DNA of 64,000 bases, taken from assembly GCF_009765835.1 (NCBI RefSeq), contig NZ_LMUS01000006.1, positions 2,190,438 through 2,254,437 of the forward strand. The letters are read 5' to 3'. The position numbers and the translations under genes are program-made. Position 1 is the stretch's first letter; each line of letters begins with the position of its first letter. The notes below the pieces were generated by a model that saw nothing but the letters and a program-made list of their open reading frames with translations, did no database searches and had not been told where the DNA came from. The stretch comes from Granulicella sp. L56 (GTDB lineage Bacteria; Acidobacteriota; Terriglobia; Terriglobales; Acidobacteriaceae). Shown one piece after another: positions 42,552 through 51,609 of this stretch.

Positions 42552-42641
42552 CGGATGGCGCGAAGATCGCGCCGTTCGTGTACACTTAGGTCTGCAATAT
42601 ACCCCGCCGTCGCCCGCCTGGGCAGACGTGCAACCAATAGT

Positions 42642-42718
42642 CGGGACGTGGCTCAGCCTGGTAGAGCGCACCCTTGGGGTGGGTGAGGTCGCAAGTTCGA
42701 ATCTTGTCGTCCCGACCA
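42642..42718 (+). tRNA. tRNA-Pro (anticodon GGG)
   Basis: 77 bases. Acceptor stem CGGGACG/CGTCCCG, D-arm GCTC AGCCTGGTA GAGC, anticodon stem CACCC/GGGTG with loop TTGGGGT (anticodon GGG), five-base variable arm, T-arm GCAAG TTCGAAT CTTGT. The discriminator base is followed by an encoded CCA. The GGG anticodon reads CCC and CCU. It starts 90 bases downstream of yggX. Confidence 0.97.
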
Positions 42719-43012
42719 TTTATTTCAATAACTTAGCGATTGATTTCAGGAATCTGGGAACAACTCAAGGGACACAAAGGGACAGTAGCATTCTTTCCTC
42801 CCGAGCTTTCTTCAGCCCTTTCATTGCCTGCTTTTATGGCACATGGAACTGCGCCACAGGCTGATATAGACCGCGCCTTCAGCGCGGGTGACAGGGAACG
42901 CCCTTCTGGTGGTGACCTGAGGTGCTGCTTCTTTTACAGGGCGGCGTCGCTCTAATACCTGTAGGGCGAATCCATTGGCTGCTGATGGTCCCCGTAAAGA
43001 GGACATACCCCA

Positions 43013-43034
43013 GGGGCCGAAGCCCCGTTTTTTT
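43013..43034 (+). terminator. Intrinsic terminator downstream of tRNA-Pro
   Basis: Short GC-rich hairpin GGGGC CGAA GCCCC followed by G and seven T. A second hairpin (CCCAAGGC TGAA GCCTTGGG, 43049-43068) comes 15 bases later. Both have the same TGAAG/CGAAG loop logic, as palindromic units do. The hairpin and T-tract favour terminator function for tRNA-Pro transcripts. Confidence 0.65.
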
Positions 43035-43048
43035 GTGACTTTGAGAGA

Positions 43049-43068
43049 CCCAAGGCTGAAGCCTTGGG
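43049..43068. repeat. Palindromic hairpin unit near metH
   Basis: CCCAAGGC, loop TGAA, GCCTTGGG: a perfect 8-bp stem without a T-tract. Similar in form to the terminator just upstream; possibly a member of an intergenic palindrome family, although only this copy is seen here. Confidence 0.55.
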
Positions 43069-43142
43069 GTACCCAGAAGCAAATACGGATTCGTCAGACA
43101 CTCCCTAATATCTGTAGGAGGATGGGATGCCCGCAGGCTGGC

Positions 43143-43148
43143 TATAAT
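43143..43148 (+). promoter_or_regulatory. Candidate -10 box for the metH genes
   Basis: Perfect TATAAT within GGCTATAATGG, 121 bases before the metH ATG. No matching -35 at 17 bases is visible. The leader of about 115 bases is not recognised as a SAM, SAH or cobalamin riboswitch by eye. Confidence 0.4.
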
Positions 43149-43269
43149 GGAAGGATATCCCACTCGTGTGACAACGTTGAAGCGCATATGAACTCAATGG
43201 GTTAGGTACCCCACTTACGGCGATGCGCGCTATTGCCAGCATCGCCACAGGCAAAACCGTTAGGAAGAG

Positions 43270-44361
43270 ATGACGACAGCCCACCAGCATCCCCTGCGAA
43301 AGATCCTCGATAGCCGAATTGCCATCATCGATGGAGCGATGGGCACGACGATCCGCACCTATGGCATGACAGAAGTCGACATCCGTGGGGAGCGGTTCAA
43401 GGACTCGACGAAGGACTTGCTGAACAACGGTGACCTCTTTTCCCTGACCCAGCCAGACATGATCTGCGACATCCATCGCCGGTTTCTGGAGGCTGGGGCG
43501 GACATTATTGAAACGAATACTTTTGGTGCGACCAGCATTACCCAGAGCGAGTTTTTTGTCGACGATCCGCGGGAGCATGGCGGCCGGAAGAACCCAGAGT
43601 TCTACCAGAAGATTATCGAGGACGCCTCGCTCAGGGATCTGGCTTACGAGATTAATGAGAAGTCGGCGCGGCAGTGCCGCGAATGGGCCGATCGCGTCGG
43701 GAATGCGACAGGGCGTCAGCGGTTTGTTGCGGGTGCAATCGGTCCGATGACTGTATCGCTTTCGAACTCGCCCGATGCCGATGATGCGGGGTTCCGGGTG
43801 GTCACTTTCGATCAGGTGAAGACAGCCTATATCGAACAGGTACGCGCGCTCATCGCCGGTGGCTCGGACCTGCTTCTGGTCGAGACCATCTTCGACTCGC
43901 TGAATGCCAAGGCGGCACTTGTGGCCATCCGCGAGGTGTTTGATCAGGATGGCAAGGAACTGCCGGTGATGATCTCGGCAGCGGTAGGGCGCGGCGGTGA
44001 GACGCTGATCTCCGCTCAGACTACGGAGGCGTTCTGGAATGCGGTGAAGCATGTAAAGCCGCTGTCGGTGGGGCTCAATTGCTCGCTCGGCCCCGATCTG
44101 ATGTATCCCTTTTTGAGCGAACTGTCGGAAAAGGCAGACGTAGCAATCTCGGCTTATCCGAATGCCGGTTTGCCTAATCCTCTCTCGGAGACCGGTTTCG
44201 ACCTGGGTCCGGAAGATATGGCCCGTTATTTGGGTGACTTCGCACGAGGAGGGTTGATCAACATTGCCGGTGGCTGTTGCGGTAACACGCCCGAGCATAT
44301 TGCGGCGATTGCCAAGGCACTTGAAGGCCAGGCTCCGCGGGAATTGCGAGCGACCCGGTGA
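43270..44361 (+). CDS. metH: Methionine synthase, homocysteine-binding (Hcy S-methyltransferase) subunit
   Basis: 363 residues: the first module of cobalamin-dependent methionine synthase as a separate protein. It has [39 protein letters not shown] (first zinc Cys) and [15 protein letters not shown] (zinc Cys pair). Ends in a GTGA overlap with the next gene, which carries the remaining modules. Reaction: methyl transfer from 5-methyl-THF via methylcobalamin to homocysteine. The gene is complete, with no frameshift remnants, so the split is probably genuine. Ribosome site TAGGAAGAG precedes ATG 43270. Confidence 0.93.
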   Translation: MTTAHQHPLRKILDSRIAIIDGAMGTTIRTYGMTEVDIRGERFKDSTKDLLNNGDLFSLTQPDMICDIHRRFLEAGADIIETNTFGATSITQSEFFVDDPREHGGRKNPEFYQKIIEDASLRDLAYEINEKSARQCREWADRVGNATGRQRFVAGAIGPMTVSLSNSPDADDAGFRVVTFDQVKTAYIEQVRALIAGGSDLLLVETIFDSLNAKAALVAIREVFDQDGKELPVMISAAVGRGGETLISAQTTEAFWNAVKHVKPLSVGLNCSLGPDLMYPFLSELSEKADVAISAYPNAGLPNPLSETGFDLGPEDMARYLGDFARGGLINIAGGCCGNTPEHIAAIAKALEGQAPRELRATR

Positions 44362-47105
44362 CCATGGATAGGAACCAGAATTTGAGCGGAACTGATACTG
44401 TGGTCGCGGCGGAGACCAAGCCGTTGCGGCTATCGGGATCGCAGCCCTTTACCCAGCAGCCCGGCGTCTACATCATGATCGGCGAGCGGACCAATGTGGC
44501 CGGTTCGCCGAAGTTCGCCAAGCTAGTGAAGCAGGGCAAGTACGAGGAAGCAGTCAGCATTGCCCGGCAGCAGGTTGAGAATGGCGCGAACGTCATCGAC
44601 ATCTGCATGGACGAGGGCATGATCGACGGCGTTGCCGCAATGACGCGTTTTCTGCAGTTGCTGGCGAGCGAGCCCGAGGTCGCCAAGGCGCCCTTTATGG
44701 TGGACTCCTCGAAGTGGGAGGTCATCGAGGCGGGGCTCAAGTGCCTGCAGGGCAAAGGCATTGTGAATTCGATCTCGTTGAAGGAAGGCGAAGAGAAGTT
44801 TCGCCAGAATGCCGCGACGGTGCTGAAGTATGGCGCGGCGGTGGTGGTGATGGCCTTCGATGAGAATGGCCAGGCCGCAACCTTCGAGGAGAAGATCCGC
44901 ATCTGCGAGCGCGCCTACAGGATCCTTGTTGACGACGTTGGATTTCCACCTGAAGACATTATCTTTGACCCGAATATCCTCACCGTGGCCACCGGGATGG
45001 AGGAGCACAACAACTACGCCGTCGACTTCATTAATGCGACGCGCTGGATCAAGGCGAACTTGCCGCACGCGAAGGTCAGCGGCGGCGTCTCGAACATCTC
45101 GTTCAGCTTCAGAGGTAACAACAAAGTCCGCGAAGCCATGCACGCTGCGTTTCTTTATCACGCCATCGCGGCGGGCATGGACATGGGCATTGTGAATGCC
45201 GGGATGCTCGAGGTGTATGAGGAGATTGAGCCCGAGCTAAAGGTGTTGGTCGAGGATGTGCTGCTCAATCGCCGCCCCGATGCGACCGAACGACTGGTGG
45301 AGCACGGCGAAACGCTGAAGCATGTTGGCACGGTCGTAAGCGAGAAGAAGGCTGAAGAGTGGCGTAATGGCACCGTCGAGGAGCGGCTCTCTCACGCACT
45401 GGTCAAAGGAATAGACGCGTATATCGAACTTGACGCCGAGGAGGCTCGCGTCAAGCTGGGCCGGCCTCTGTTGGTGATCGAAGGACCGTTGATGGACGGC
45501 ATGGGCGTCGTGGGCGATCTCTTCGGAGCCGGCAAGATGTTCCTGCCCCAGGTGGTGAAATCTGCCCGAGTCATGAAGAAGGCTGTGGCGCATCTGACGC
45601 CTTTCATGGAGGAAGAGAAGGCTGCACTGGCTGCGGCTGGCCAGGAGGTCAAGGCGCAGGGAAAGATTCTGCTCGCGACGGTCAAAGGTGACGTTCATGA
45701 TATCGGCAAGAACATCGTCGGCGTTGTGCTCGCGTGCAATAACTACGAGGTGATCGACATGGGGGTGATGGTCACCTGTGAAAAGATCCTCGAACGCGCC
45801 AGGGCCGAGAAGGTGGACGTGATTGGACTCAGCGGCTTGATCACACCGTCTCTCGACGAGATGGTGCATGTGGCCCGCGAGATGGAGCGTCAGGGTTTCA
45901 AGTTGCCGTTGCTGATCGGCGGGGCGACTACGACCCGCACTCATACCGCCGTCAAAATTGCGCCGCACTATAGTGAACCGGTGGTCCATGTGTTGGATGC
46001 CAGCCGCGCAGTCCCTGTGACGACCAGCCTTCTGAGCGTGGAAGGCAAGGCAGACTTTGTGGCGCAGCATCGTGCCGAGTACGAGGCGCTCCGCAAAGCG
46101 CACTCCGCGCCGCGCCAGCAAGTTGTTCCTCTTCAAACTGCTCGCGCAAGACGGACGCCCATCGAGTGGCGAGCTGGGGATGTACCCACGCCCGCGTTTA
46201 CGGGAGTGCGCGTGTTGGACAATTTTCCTCTGGCAGAGCTGCGTGCGTTCATCGACTGGACCCCGATCTTTCACGCCTGGGGGCTGAAGGGCGTTTACCC
46301 CCGCATTCTTGAACATGAGACCCAGGGCGAGCAGGCGCGTCAGATCTTCACCGATGCCAATGCTCTTCTGGACGTCATCATTGAGAAGAACCTGATTACC
46401 GCGCGTGGCGTCTACGGATTCTTTCCAGCCAATGCTGTGGGGGACGATATCGAGTTGTACACCGATGCGACACGCACCGAGGTGCTGGACCGGTTCCACT
46501 TTCTGCGTCAGCAGGCAAACAGGGAAGGGAGCGAGCCATGCCGCTCGCTCGCTGATTTCATTGCGCCGAAAGAGACCGGGTTGCAGGATTACATGGGCGG
46601 TTTCGCGGTGACCAGCGGCATCGGCCTGAAGGAACTATGCGACAAGTATCGTGCTGAGAACGATGACTACAACGCGATTATGGCGGAGGCGATCGGCGAT
46701 CGGCTGGCTGAAGCTTTTGCCGAGTGCCTGCACAAACGGGTGCGGGATGAATGGGGTTATGGCTGCGAGGAAGGTCTGAGCAACGTAGACATTATCGCGG
46801 AGAAGTACCGCGGAATCAGGCCGGCTCCAGGTTATCCGGCTTGTCCGGACCATACGGAAAAAGGCACGATCTGGCGGTTGCTGGATGTGCAGGCGAACAC
46901 GGGAATGTTGATTACGGAGTCATTTGCAATGTGGCCTGGCTCAAGCGTGAGCGGGCTCTATTTCGCCCACCCTCAGTCGCGCTACTTCAGCCTTGGCAAG
47001 ATCGATCGCGATCAGGTCGAGGACTATCACGAGCGCAAGGGGATGAGCGTGGCAGAGGTTGAACGATGGCTTGGGCAAAACCTGAACTACGACCCTGCGG
47101 AATAG
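44358..47105 (+). CDS. metH: Methionine synthase, pterin-, B12- and activation-domain subunit
   Basis: 915 residues carrying modules 2-4 of MetH: folate-binding domain ([40 protein letters not shown]), B12 domain with the cobalamin ligand motif [14 protein letters not shown] and [14 protein letters not shown], and the SAM-dependent activation domain ([15 protein letters not shown]). The start is GTG 44358 (overlap with the previous stop) or ATG 44364, six bases later; either gives the full protein. With the upstream gene it makes a complete B12-dependent methionine synthase on one transcript. Confidence 0.94.
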   Translation: MTMDRNQNLSGTDTVVAAETKPLRLSGSQPFTQQPGVYIMIGERTNVAGSPKFAKLVKQGKYEEAVSIARQQVENGANVIDICMDEGMIDGVAAMTRFLQLLASEPEVAKAPFMVDSSKWEVIEAGLKCLQGKGIVNSISLKEGEEKFRQNAATVLKYGAAVVVMAFDENGQAATFEEKIRICERAYRILVDDVGFPPEDIIFDPNILTVATGMEEHNNYAVDFINATRWIKANLPHAKVSGGVSNISFSFRGNNKVREAMHAAFLYHAIAAGMDMGIVNAGMLEVYEEIEPELKVLVEDVLLNRRPDATERLVEHGETLKHVGTVVSEKKAEEWRNGTVEERLSHALVKGIDAYIELDAEEARVKLGRPLLVIEGPLMDGMGVVGDLFGAGKMFLPQVVKSARVMKKAVAHLTPFMEEEKAALAAAGQEVKAQGKILLATVKGDVHDIGKNIVGVVLACNNYEVIDMGVMVTCEKILERARAEKVDVIGLSGLITPSLDEMVHVAREMERQGFKLPLLIGGATTTRTHTAVKIAPHYSEPVVHVLDASRAVPVTTSLLSVEGKADFVAQHRAEYEALRKAHSAPRQQVVPLQTARARRTPIEWRAGDVPTPAFTGVRVLDNFPLAELRAFIDWTPIFHAWGLKGVYPRILEHETQGEQARQIFTDANALLDVIIEKNLITARGVYGFFPANAVGDDIELYTDATRTEVLDRFHFLRQQANREGSEPCRSLADFIAPKETGLQDYMGGFAVTSGIGLKELCDKYRAENDDYNAIMAEAIGDRLAEAFAECLHKRVRDEWGYGCEEGLSNVDIIAEKYRGIRPAPGYPACPDHTEKGTIWRLLDVQANTGMLITESFAMWPGSSVSGLYFAHPQSRYFSLGKIDRDQVEDYHERKGMSVAEVERWLGQNLNYDPAE

Positions 47106-47227
47106 CGCTCGGACCTTTGGGGGCTTGATCAACGGCCTCGACGAGAAAAATTTCGAGCGGCCTCTATTTTGCTTCAGAGGCATGGATGAAGTGGCATCTC
47201 CCGATAGTGTGCAATTCGGATAAGCGG

Positions 47228-47233
47228 TATAGT
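47228..47233 (+). promoter_or_regulatory. Candidate -10 box of the oxoamine synthase gene
   Basis: TATAGT at 47228-47233 lies 8 bases before the ATG at 47242, and no ribosome site is seen, so the mRNA may be leaderless. The -35 is weak. The next possible ATG (47314) has GGGGAG directly against it. Confidence 0.35.
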
Positions 47234-47241
47234 CAATACTC

Positions 47242-48540
47242 ATGAATCAGACCTCATCCCTTCCACAGAACTCGACCGCGACAAGGAAGAGCTTTCCTTC
47301 CTCAGCGGGGGAGATGTTTCAGGATTACTTCGTTGGTGACCGCGAGGACAGCTATAAAAAGCGCGACCTGATCGATGCGCGGGCGCGAAGAATATTCGAG
47401 AACACGGCGCTGGCCTGTTCCATGGACGCCTATCCGTTTCAGGCCCCTTTGAGCACGCGGTCCGGGCCTGTGGTGGAGATGGATGGCCACCGAATGCTGA
47501 TGCTGTCTTCCTACGATTACCTGGGATTGATTGGGAACCCGAGAGTGGATGAGGCCGCGATTGCGGCGATACGGAAGTATGGGACTGGCACGGGTGGCGC
47601 GCGCCTGTTGACCGGCACATTGGATCTCCACCGGGAGCTGGAAGAGGCGGTAGCGAGGTTCAAGGGGACGGAGGCGGCGATCACCTTTACCTCCGGGTAT
47701 GCAGCAAATCTGGCCGTGATCAGTGCTTTGTTCGGGCCTGCCGACCGTGTGATCCTCGATGCCCTGTCGCATCGGAGCCTGATGGATGCATGTCGGCTAG
47801 CGGGGGTTCCGGTCCAGACATTTGCGCACAATGACCCGGCTTCTCTGCGAGAACAGTTACAGAAGGAGACCGGAGCCAATCGCACGCTGATCGTCTCCGA
47901 TGGAGTGTTTTCAATGGATGGCGACATCGGCTGTCTTCCGGACCTGATCGCGCTGAAAAAAGAGTTTGGCTGCTTTCTTCTGATGGATGAGTCTCATGCC
48001 AGCGGTGTGCTGGGCAAGCACGGGCGCGGGACAGATGAGCACTTCGGTGTGCTTACGGACGATGTCGATATCTGGACCGGATCGCTGGCGAAGGCGATTC
48101 CGGCGAGCGGCGGATTTGTGGCGGTCTCGAAACGGCTGGCGATCTTCCTGCAACATGCGTCGGCCCCGTTTATCTTTTCGGGAGCGATGTCGGCTCCGGT
48201 AGCGGCCGCTGCCTGCGAGGCGCTGAAGCTTTTGCAAGACGAGCCAGAGCGGGTCGCGTGTTTACAGGCGAATGCGGTGTTCCTTCGTGAAGGCCTTCAG
48301 GGCCTTGGATACGATACGGGGCTATCGGAGACGGCGGTGATTCCGGTAATGCTGCACGATGATGCAAAGACGGCCTTGTTTGCCCGGAAGCTACGCGATT
48401 ATGGGATTCTGGTCTCTCCGGTGATGTTTCCTGCGGTCGCGCAGGGGACAGCCCGCCTGAGGCTCTGTGTGACGGCCGCTCATACTCGGGAGCATCTCCA
48501 CTTTGCGCTCGATGTCTTCGAGAAGATGCGGAGCATATAA
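47242..48540 (+). CDS. Alpha-oxoamine synthase (serine palmitoyltransferase-like)
   Basis: 432 residues, PLP fold type I. Family motifs: SSYDYLGLIGNPRV, GTGTGGARLLTGTLDLH, TFTSGYAANLAVI, DALSHRSLMD (PLP-stacking His177), LLMDESHASGVLG (Asp249) and the Schiff-base Lys284 in GSLAKAIPASGG. The family condenses an acyl thioester with an amino acid: serine palmitoyltransferase, KBL, BioF, ALA synthase and CqsA. MDAYPFQAPL resembles bacterial serine palmitoyltransferases. No biotin or threonine genes are near; instead an epimerase-like reductase, a KAS and an ACP are, which favours a sphingoid or related long-chain amino-ketone product. Specificity is not proven. About 60 N-terminal residues are extra compared with BioF. 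Confidence 0.85.
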   Translation: MNQTSSLPQNSTATRKSFPSSAGEMFQDYFVGDREDSYKKRDLIDARARRIFENTALACSMDAYPFQAPLSTRSGPVVEMDGHRMLMLSSYDYLGLIGNPRVDEAAIAAIRKYGTGTGGARLLTGTLDLHRELEEAVARFKGTEAAITFTSGYAANLAVISALFGPADRVILDALSHRSLMDACRLAGVPVQTFAHNDPASLREQLQKETGANRTLIVSDGVFSMDGDIGCLPDLIALKKEFGCFLLMDESHASGVLGKHGRGTDEHFGVLTDDVDIWTGSLAKAIPASGGFVAVSKRLAIFLQHASAPFIFSGAMSAPVAAAACEALKLLQDEPERVACLQANAVFLREGLQGLGYDTGLSETAVIPVMLHDDAKTALFARKLRDYGILVSPVMFPAVAQGTARLRLCVTAAHTREHLHFALDVFEKMRSI

Positions 48541-49539
48541 GTGCCTGTCCTGGTGACGGGCGCGAGTGGTTTTCTGGGCGGACGGCTGGCGGAGGTGCTG
48601 ATCAACGAAGGGGAGCAGGTTACTGTATTGGCCCGCTCAACCTCCGATCTCAGCCACCTTTCCGAATTTCTGCCTAATCGTCTGCGCGTAGTTCGAGGAG
48701 ACTTAACGGACCGGGAATCGCTGCTGGACGCGGTGCGAGACGCGACCCATATCTTTCACTGTGCGGCGGCATCGACGGACTGGGCTTCGATGGAGGTCTA
48801 CCTCGAGAGTAATGTTCGGGGTACGGAGATGCTTTTAGCAGCGGCATTGAAGGCGCGGCAGCTCCAGCGATTCGTTCATGTCAGCACCACGGACGTCTAT
48901 GGGTACCCTGCGATTCCGTGCGCCGAGACCGGCGAGGTTCGAGATGTAGGTCTGCCCTATAACCGGACGAAGATTCAGGCCGAGCAGGCAGTGTGGCGAG
49001 CTTCGCGCGAGGGGCTACCGGTGACGGTAGTTCGGCCAGCGACGATCTATGGGCCCAGAGGGAAGGCGTTTGTCACCGATATCGCGGACTTATTGCGGAG
49101 CAGGCAGATGGCGCATATCGGTGGGGGACGAGCGACCGGAGGCTTCCTCTATGTCGATAATGCTGTAGCTGCGATGCTCGCGGCAGCCCGGAGCGTGGAC
49201 GCTGAAGGGCAGGCGTACAACCTTGCGGATGGCACGGGAGCGACCTGGAATCAATATGTTACGGCATTGGCGGGAGGATTGGGGTACAGGCCGCCGTGGA
49301 TTGATCTGCCCTATGGGCTGGCGATGAAGATTGCAGGTGCGATGGAAGCTCCGTATCGCTGGGTAAAGATGCTGCCAGGGCGTCCGATGCTGACGCGTCA
49401 TGCGGTTCTTCTACTGGCGAGAGATCAGGAGTTTCCCAGTGGTAAAGCGCGAGCAGAATTTGGCTTTGTCTCGCGAGTTTCCTTCGAAGAGGGGATTGCC
49501 CGCTCCGTGGCTTGGGTGAAGGGCCTGAGACGTGTCTAG
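48541..49539 (+). CDS. NAD(P)-dependent epimerase/dehydratase-family reductase (candidate CerR-like)
   Basis: 332 residues, extended SDR. Starts at a GTG immediately after the TAA of the oxoamine synthase gene, so strictly coupled. Nucleotide motif TGASGFLGGRL (residues 6-16); catalytic Tyr140 and Lys144 in YNRTK; Ser/Thr in HVSTTDVYG. Similar in family to the NAD-dependent epimerase-type reductase (CerR) that acts in bacterial ceramide synthesis, and to 3-beta-HSD-type enzymes. It would be expected to reduce the ketone formed by the synthase. Its stop overlaps the stop of the convergent KAS gene by 4 bases (CTAG). Confidence 0.85.
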   Translation: MPVLVTGASGFLGGRLAEVLINEGEQVTVLARSTSDLSHLSEFLPNRLRVVRGDLTDRESLLDAVRDATHIFHCAAASTDWASMEVYLESNVRGTEMLLAAALKARQLQRFVHVSTTDVYGYPAIPCAETGEVRDVGLPYNRTKIQAEQAVWRASREGLPVTVVRPATIYGPRGKAFVTDIADLLRSRQMAHIGGGRATGGFLYVDNAVAAMLAAARSVDAEGQAYNLADGTGATWNQYVTALAGGLGYRPPWIDLPYGLAMKIAGAMEAPYRWVKMLPGRPMLTRHAVLLLARDQEFPSGKARAEFGFVSRVSFEEGIARSVAWVKGLRRV

Positions 49540-50753
49540 GGGAGAGATTTGAAGGCGAGGACAGCGTTCAGCCCGCCGAAGGCGAAAGAATTTGAAAGGC
49601 ATGCCTCCACAGCAACCCTTCGGGCCTGGTTGGGGATGATATCCAGATCGCAGGCGGGGTCTGCGGTAAGGAAGTTGGCGGTGGGAGGGAGAACGCCATC
49701 CCTGAGGCTGAGGATGCTGGCTACGGCCTCAAGGGCACCAGCAGCGCCGAGAGCGTGGCCGTGCATGGATTTGGTGGAGCTAACGGCGAGCTTGTCGGCA
49801 TGAGTTCCGAAGGTATCGCGGAGGGACGCGGTCTCGATGCGGTCGTTGGCCTCCGTGCCCGTGCCATGGGCGTTGATGTAGCCGATCTGCTCAGGAGCGA
49901 GTCCGGCGTCGCGAAGGGCCATGCGCATCGCGCGGGAGGGACCCTTGGCAATCGGCTGGGTAATGTGACCAGCATCGGCTGACATGCCAAAGCCCACAAT
50001 CTCGGCCAGCGGGCGTGCACCACGGGCAAGGGCCACCTCCAGTGGTTCGAGCACCAGCATGGCGGCTCCTTCGCCCAAGATCAGGCCGCTGCGCTCGGCG
50101 GAGAAGGGGCGGCAGGTGTCCTTGCTGACGACGCGCATGGCTTCCCATGCCTTGAGGCCGCCGAGGAAGAAGGGTGCCTCACTGCCGCCCGCGATTGCGA
50201 GAGGGGCAACGCCGGAGCGGACCAGCCAGAAGGCATGGCCGATGGCGTGGGCGGAGGAGGCGCAGGCGGTAGAAAGATTGTAGGCAGGCCCCTCGATGCC
50301 GAACTGCATCGAGATGTGGCTGGTACCGGCGTTGCTCATGCCAAGCGGGATGGTATAGGGGTGGACGCGGCTCTTGCCATTGTGGAAGAGCTCCCAGTAG
50401 CCTGCCTCTTCCGCGCCTCGGCCGCCCAGGCAGGAGCCGGTGACGATAGCCGCAGTCTCGCGCAGATCAGGGGTCCATTCAATGCCGGCCTCTGCAATGG
50501 CTTCGCGGGCAGCCAGGACAGCGAACTGAGCGAAGCGGTCCATGACATCGATATCTTTTGCCGCGAAGTGCTCTTCGGGGATGTAGTTCTGGACCTGGGC
50601 GCCGTTCTTGAAGCGGATCTGCGAGATATCGACGCCGACCATCTCGCGAATGCCGGAGGTGCCCGAGATCAGGGACTGCCAGAAGCTGGAGGTGTTATTG
50701 CCGAGAGCGCTGATGACGCCGGTTCCAGTGACGACGACGCGATGCATGGTCAC
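49536..50753 (-). CDS. Beta-ketoacyl-ACP synthase II-type
   Basis: 405 residues, thiolase fold. Active site complete: Cys164 in STACASSAHA, His296 in INAHGTGT, Lys328 and His333 in SSTKSMHGHALG. This is the KAS I/II Cys-His-His set, so it is a condensing enzyme rather than a chain-length factor. Downstream of the ACP gene with a 4-base overlap (ATGA), so they form a pair. An isolated KAS plus ACP next to an oxoamine synthase suggests a dedicated acyl supply for that pathway rather than housekeeping fatty acid synthesis, since no fabD, fabG or fabH genes are adjacent. Confidence 0.92.
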   Translation of the reverse strand: MTMHRVVVTGTGVISALGNNTSSFWQSLISGTSGIREMVGVDISQIRFKNGAQVQNYIPEEHFAAKDIDVMDRFAQFAVLAAREAIAEAGIEWTPDLRETAAIVTGSCLGGRGAEEAGYWELFHNGKSRVHPYTIPLGMSNAGTSHISMQFGIEGPAYNLSTACASSAHAIGHAFWLVRSGVAPLAIAGGSEAPFFLGGLKAWEAMRVVSKDTCRPFSAERSGLILGEGAAMLVLEPLEVALARGARPLAEIVGFGMSADAGHITQPIAKGPSRAMRMALRDAGLAPEQIGYINAHGTGTEANDRIETASLRDTFGTHADKLAVSSTKSMHGHALGAAGALEAVASILSLRDGVLPPTANFLTADPACDLDIIPNQARRVAVEACLSNSFAFGGLNAVLAFKSLP

Positions 50754-51016
50754 TCGCTGGGCGAAGAAGGCGCCTTCGCCTGGAGAAGCTGGGTGATGCC
50801 GTCGACCATCTCGTGAATGTTCTGGATGTGCTTGGCGTCCTCATCGTTGATCTCGATGTCGAACTCGCTTTCGAGGCCGAAAAGGATGTTAAGGCGGTCG
50901 AGGGAGTCGATCCCAAGCGACTCAAAGCTGCTATCGGGAAGCACATTTTCGAGCGGAATGCGCTTGGTGGTCGCGATGACCTTGAGAACCCGATCCTGGA
51001 TGGTATTGTCTGTCAC
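50750..51016 (-). CDS. Acyl carrier protein
   Basis: 88 residues. Acidic ACP fold with the phosphopantetheine attachment Ser38 in LGIDSLDRLN, helices as in AcpP. The sequence is less acidic than AcpP and ends with a Ser/Pro-rich tail, suggesting a specialised carrier. Overlaps the KAS gene by 4 bases. No own strong ribosome site is seen (TGAAAGTGACAG). Most likely delivers acyl-ACP to the KAS and the oxoamine synthase. Confidence 0.93.
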   Translation of the reverse strand: MTDNTIQDRVLKVIATTKRIPLENVLPDSSFESLGIDSLDRLNILFGLESEFDIEINDEDAKHIQNIHEMVDGITQLLQAKAPSSPSE

Positions 51017-51222
51017 TTTCAGCGATGATCCTTGCCACCAAATTAAGTGGGGTGAACTGGCTTTGCAGAGCCAATTCTACCCTGACTTTGAGAAGGTTGA
51101 TACCGCGGAGGCAGGCCAAAGCGGGCAGGGAAGCAACGGAGAGAAGCAGGTTACCGATTTATCAGTCCGAGTTGGGCTTGTAGGGAGATCTTGGATTAGC
51201 TGAGACGATCTCGGATAGATGA

Positions 51223-51312
51223 TGGCGGAAGAGGAGGGATTCGAACCCCCGATACCCTTTCAGGTACGCCAGTTTTCAAGACTGGAGCCATCAACCACTC
51301 GGCCACTCTTCC
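51223..51312 (-). tRNA. tRNA-Ser (anticodon UGA)
   Basis: 90 bases on the minus strand. Acceptor stem GGAAGAG/CTCTTCC, discriminator G, encoded CCA. Anticodon stem CCAGT/ACTGG with loop CTTGAAA (anticodon TGA). A long variable arm is typical of tRNA-Ser, and the T-arm is GGGGG TTCGAAT CCCTC. Confidence 0.96.
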
Positions 51313-51609
51313 TTTTTGAAGTTTAGTACGTGACAGGCTGCCAGCGCAAAAGAGGTACAAACTGAATGGCGGCAACGACTCCCCGTTCCACACCTATGAC
51401 CATCAACTCATGCTTATCTCAAGGTTCATCTTAAGGATGACGCGAGCCTCGGCAGAACGGCGAAGGCAGCCGATTTCAGCAGGCTCATGAGGGAAACATG
51501 TATCTTATTGCCAGATAGATCAGGTGCGCACAAAGCATGAATTGTAGAAGTGCATCGTCTCGAAAGAAACCATGAATTCTTGGACCAAGGGTAAGGTGGG
51601 AGCATCTCG
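51313..51609. other. Gap upstream of the CRTAC1 gene
   Basis: About 297 bases between tRNA-Ser (minus) and the CRTAC1 gene (plus). Divergent promoters are expected here; I cannot place convincing boxes. GGGAG upstream of the GTG at 51610 could be its ribosome site. Confidence 0.45.

Larger units (their letters stand above)
42719..43269. other. Non-coding region between tRNA-Pro and metH
   Basis: 551 bases without a credible gene. It holds two hairpins (43013-43034 and 43049-43068), an imperfect repeat of CTAATA(C/T)CTGTAGG (about 42953 and 43106) and a -10-like TATAAT at 43143-43148 ahead of metH. The rest (42720-43005) shows nothing recognisable. Confidence 0.6.

Noticed and set aside
42740..42955. 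Short frame after tRNA-Pro
   Set aside because: No ribosome site, mixed composition, no conserved pattern; lies in a region with hairpins and repeats.
44341..44364. Possible frameshift splitting metH
   Set aside because: The two parts are cut exactly at a domain boundary with a canonical GTGA overlap and a usable start, so a genuine two-gene arrangement is more likely than an error, although resequencing would settle it.
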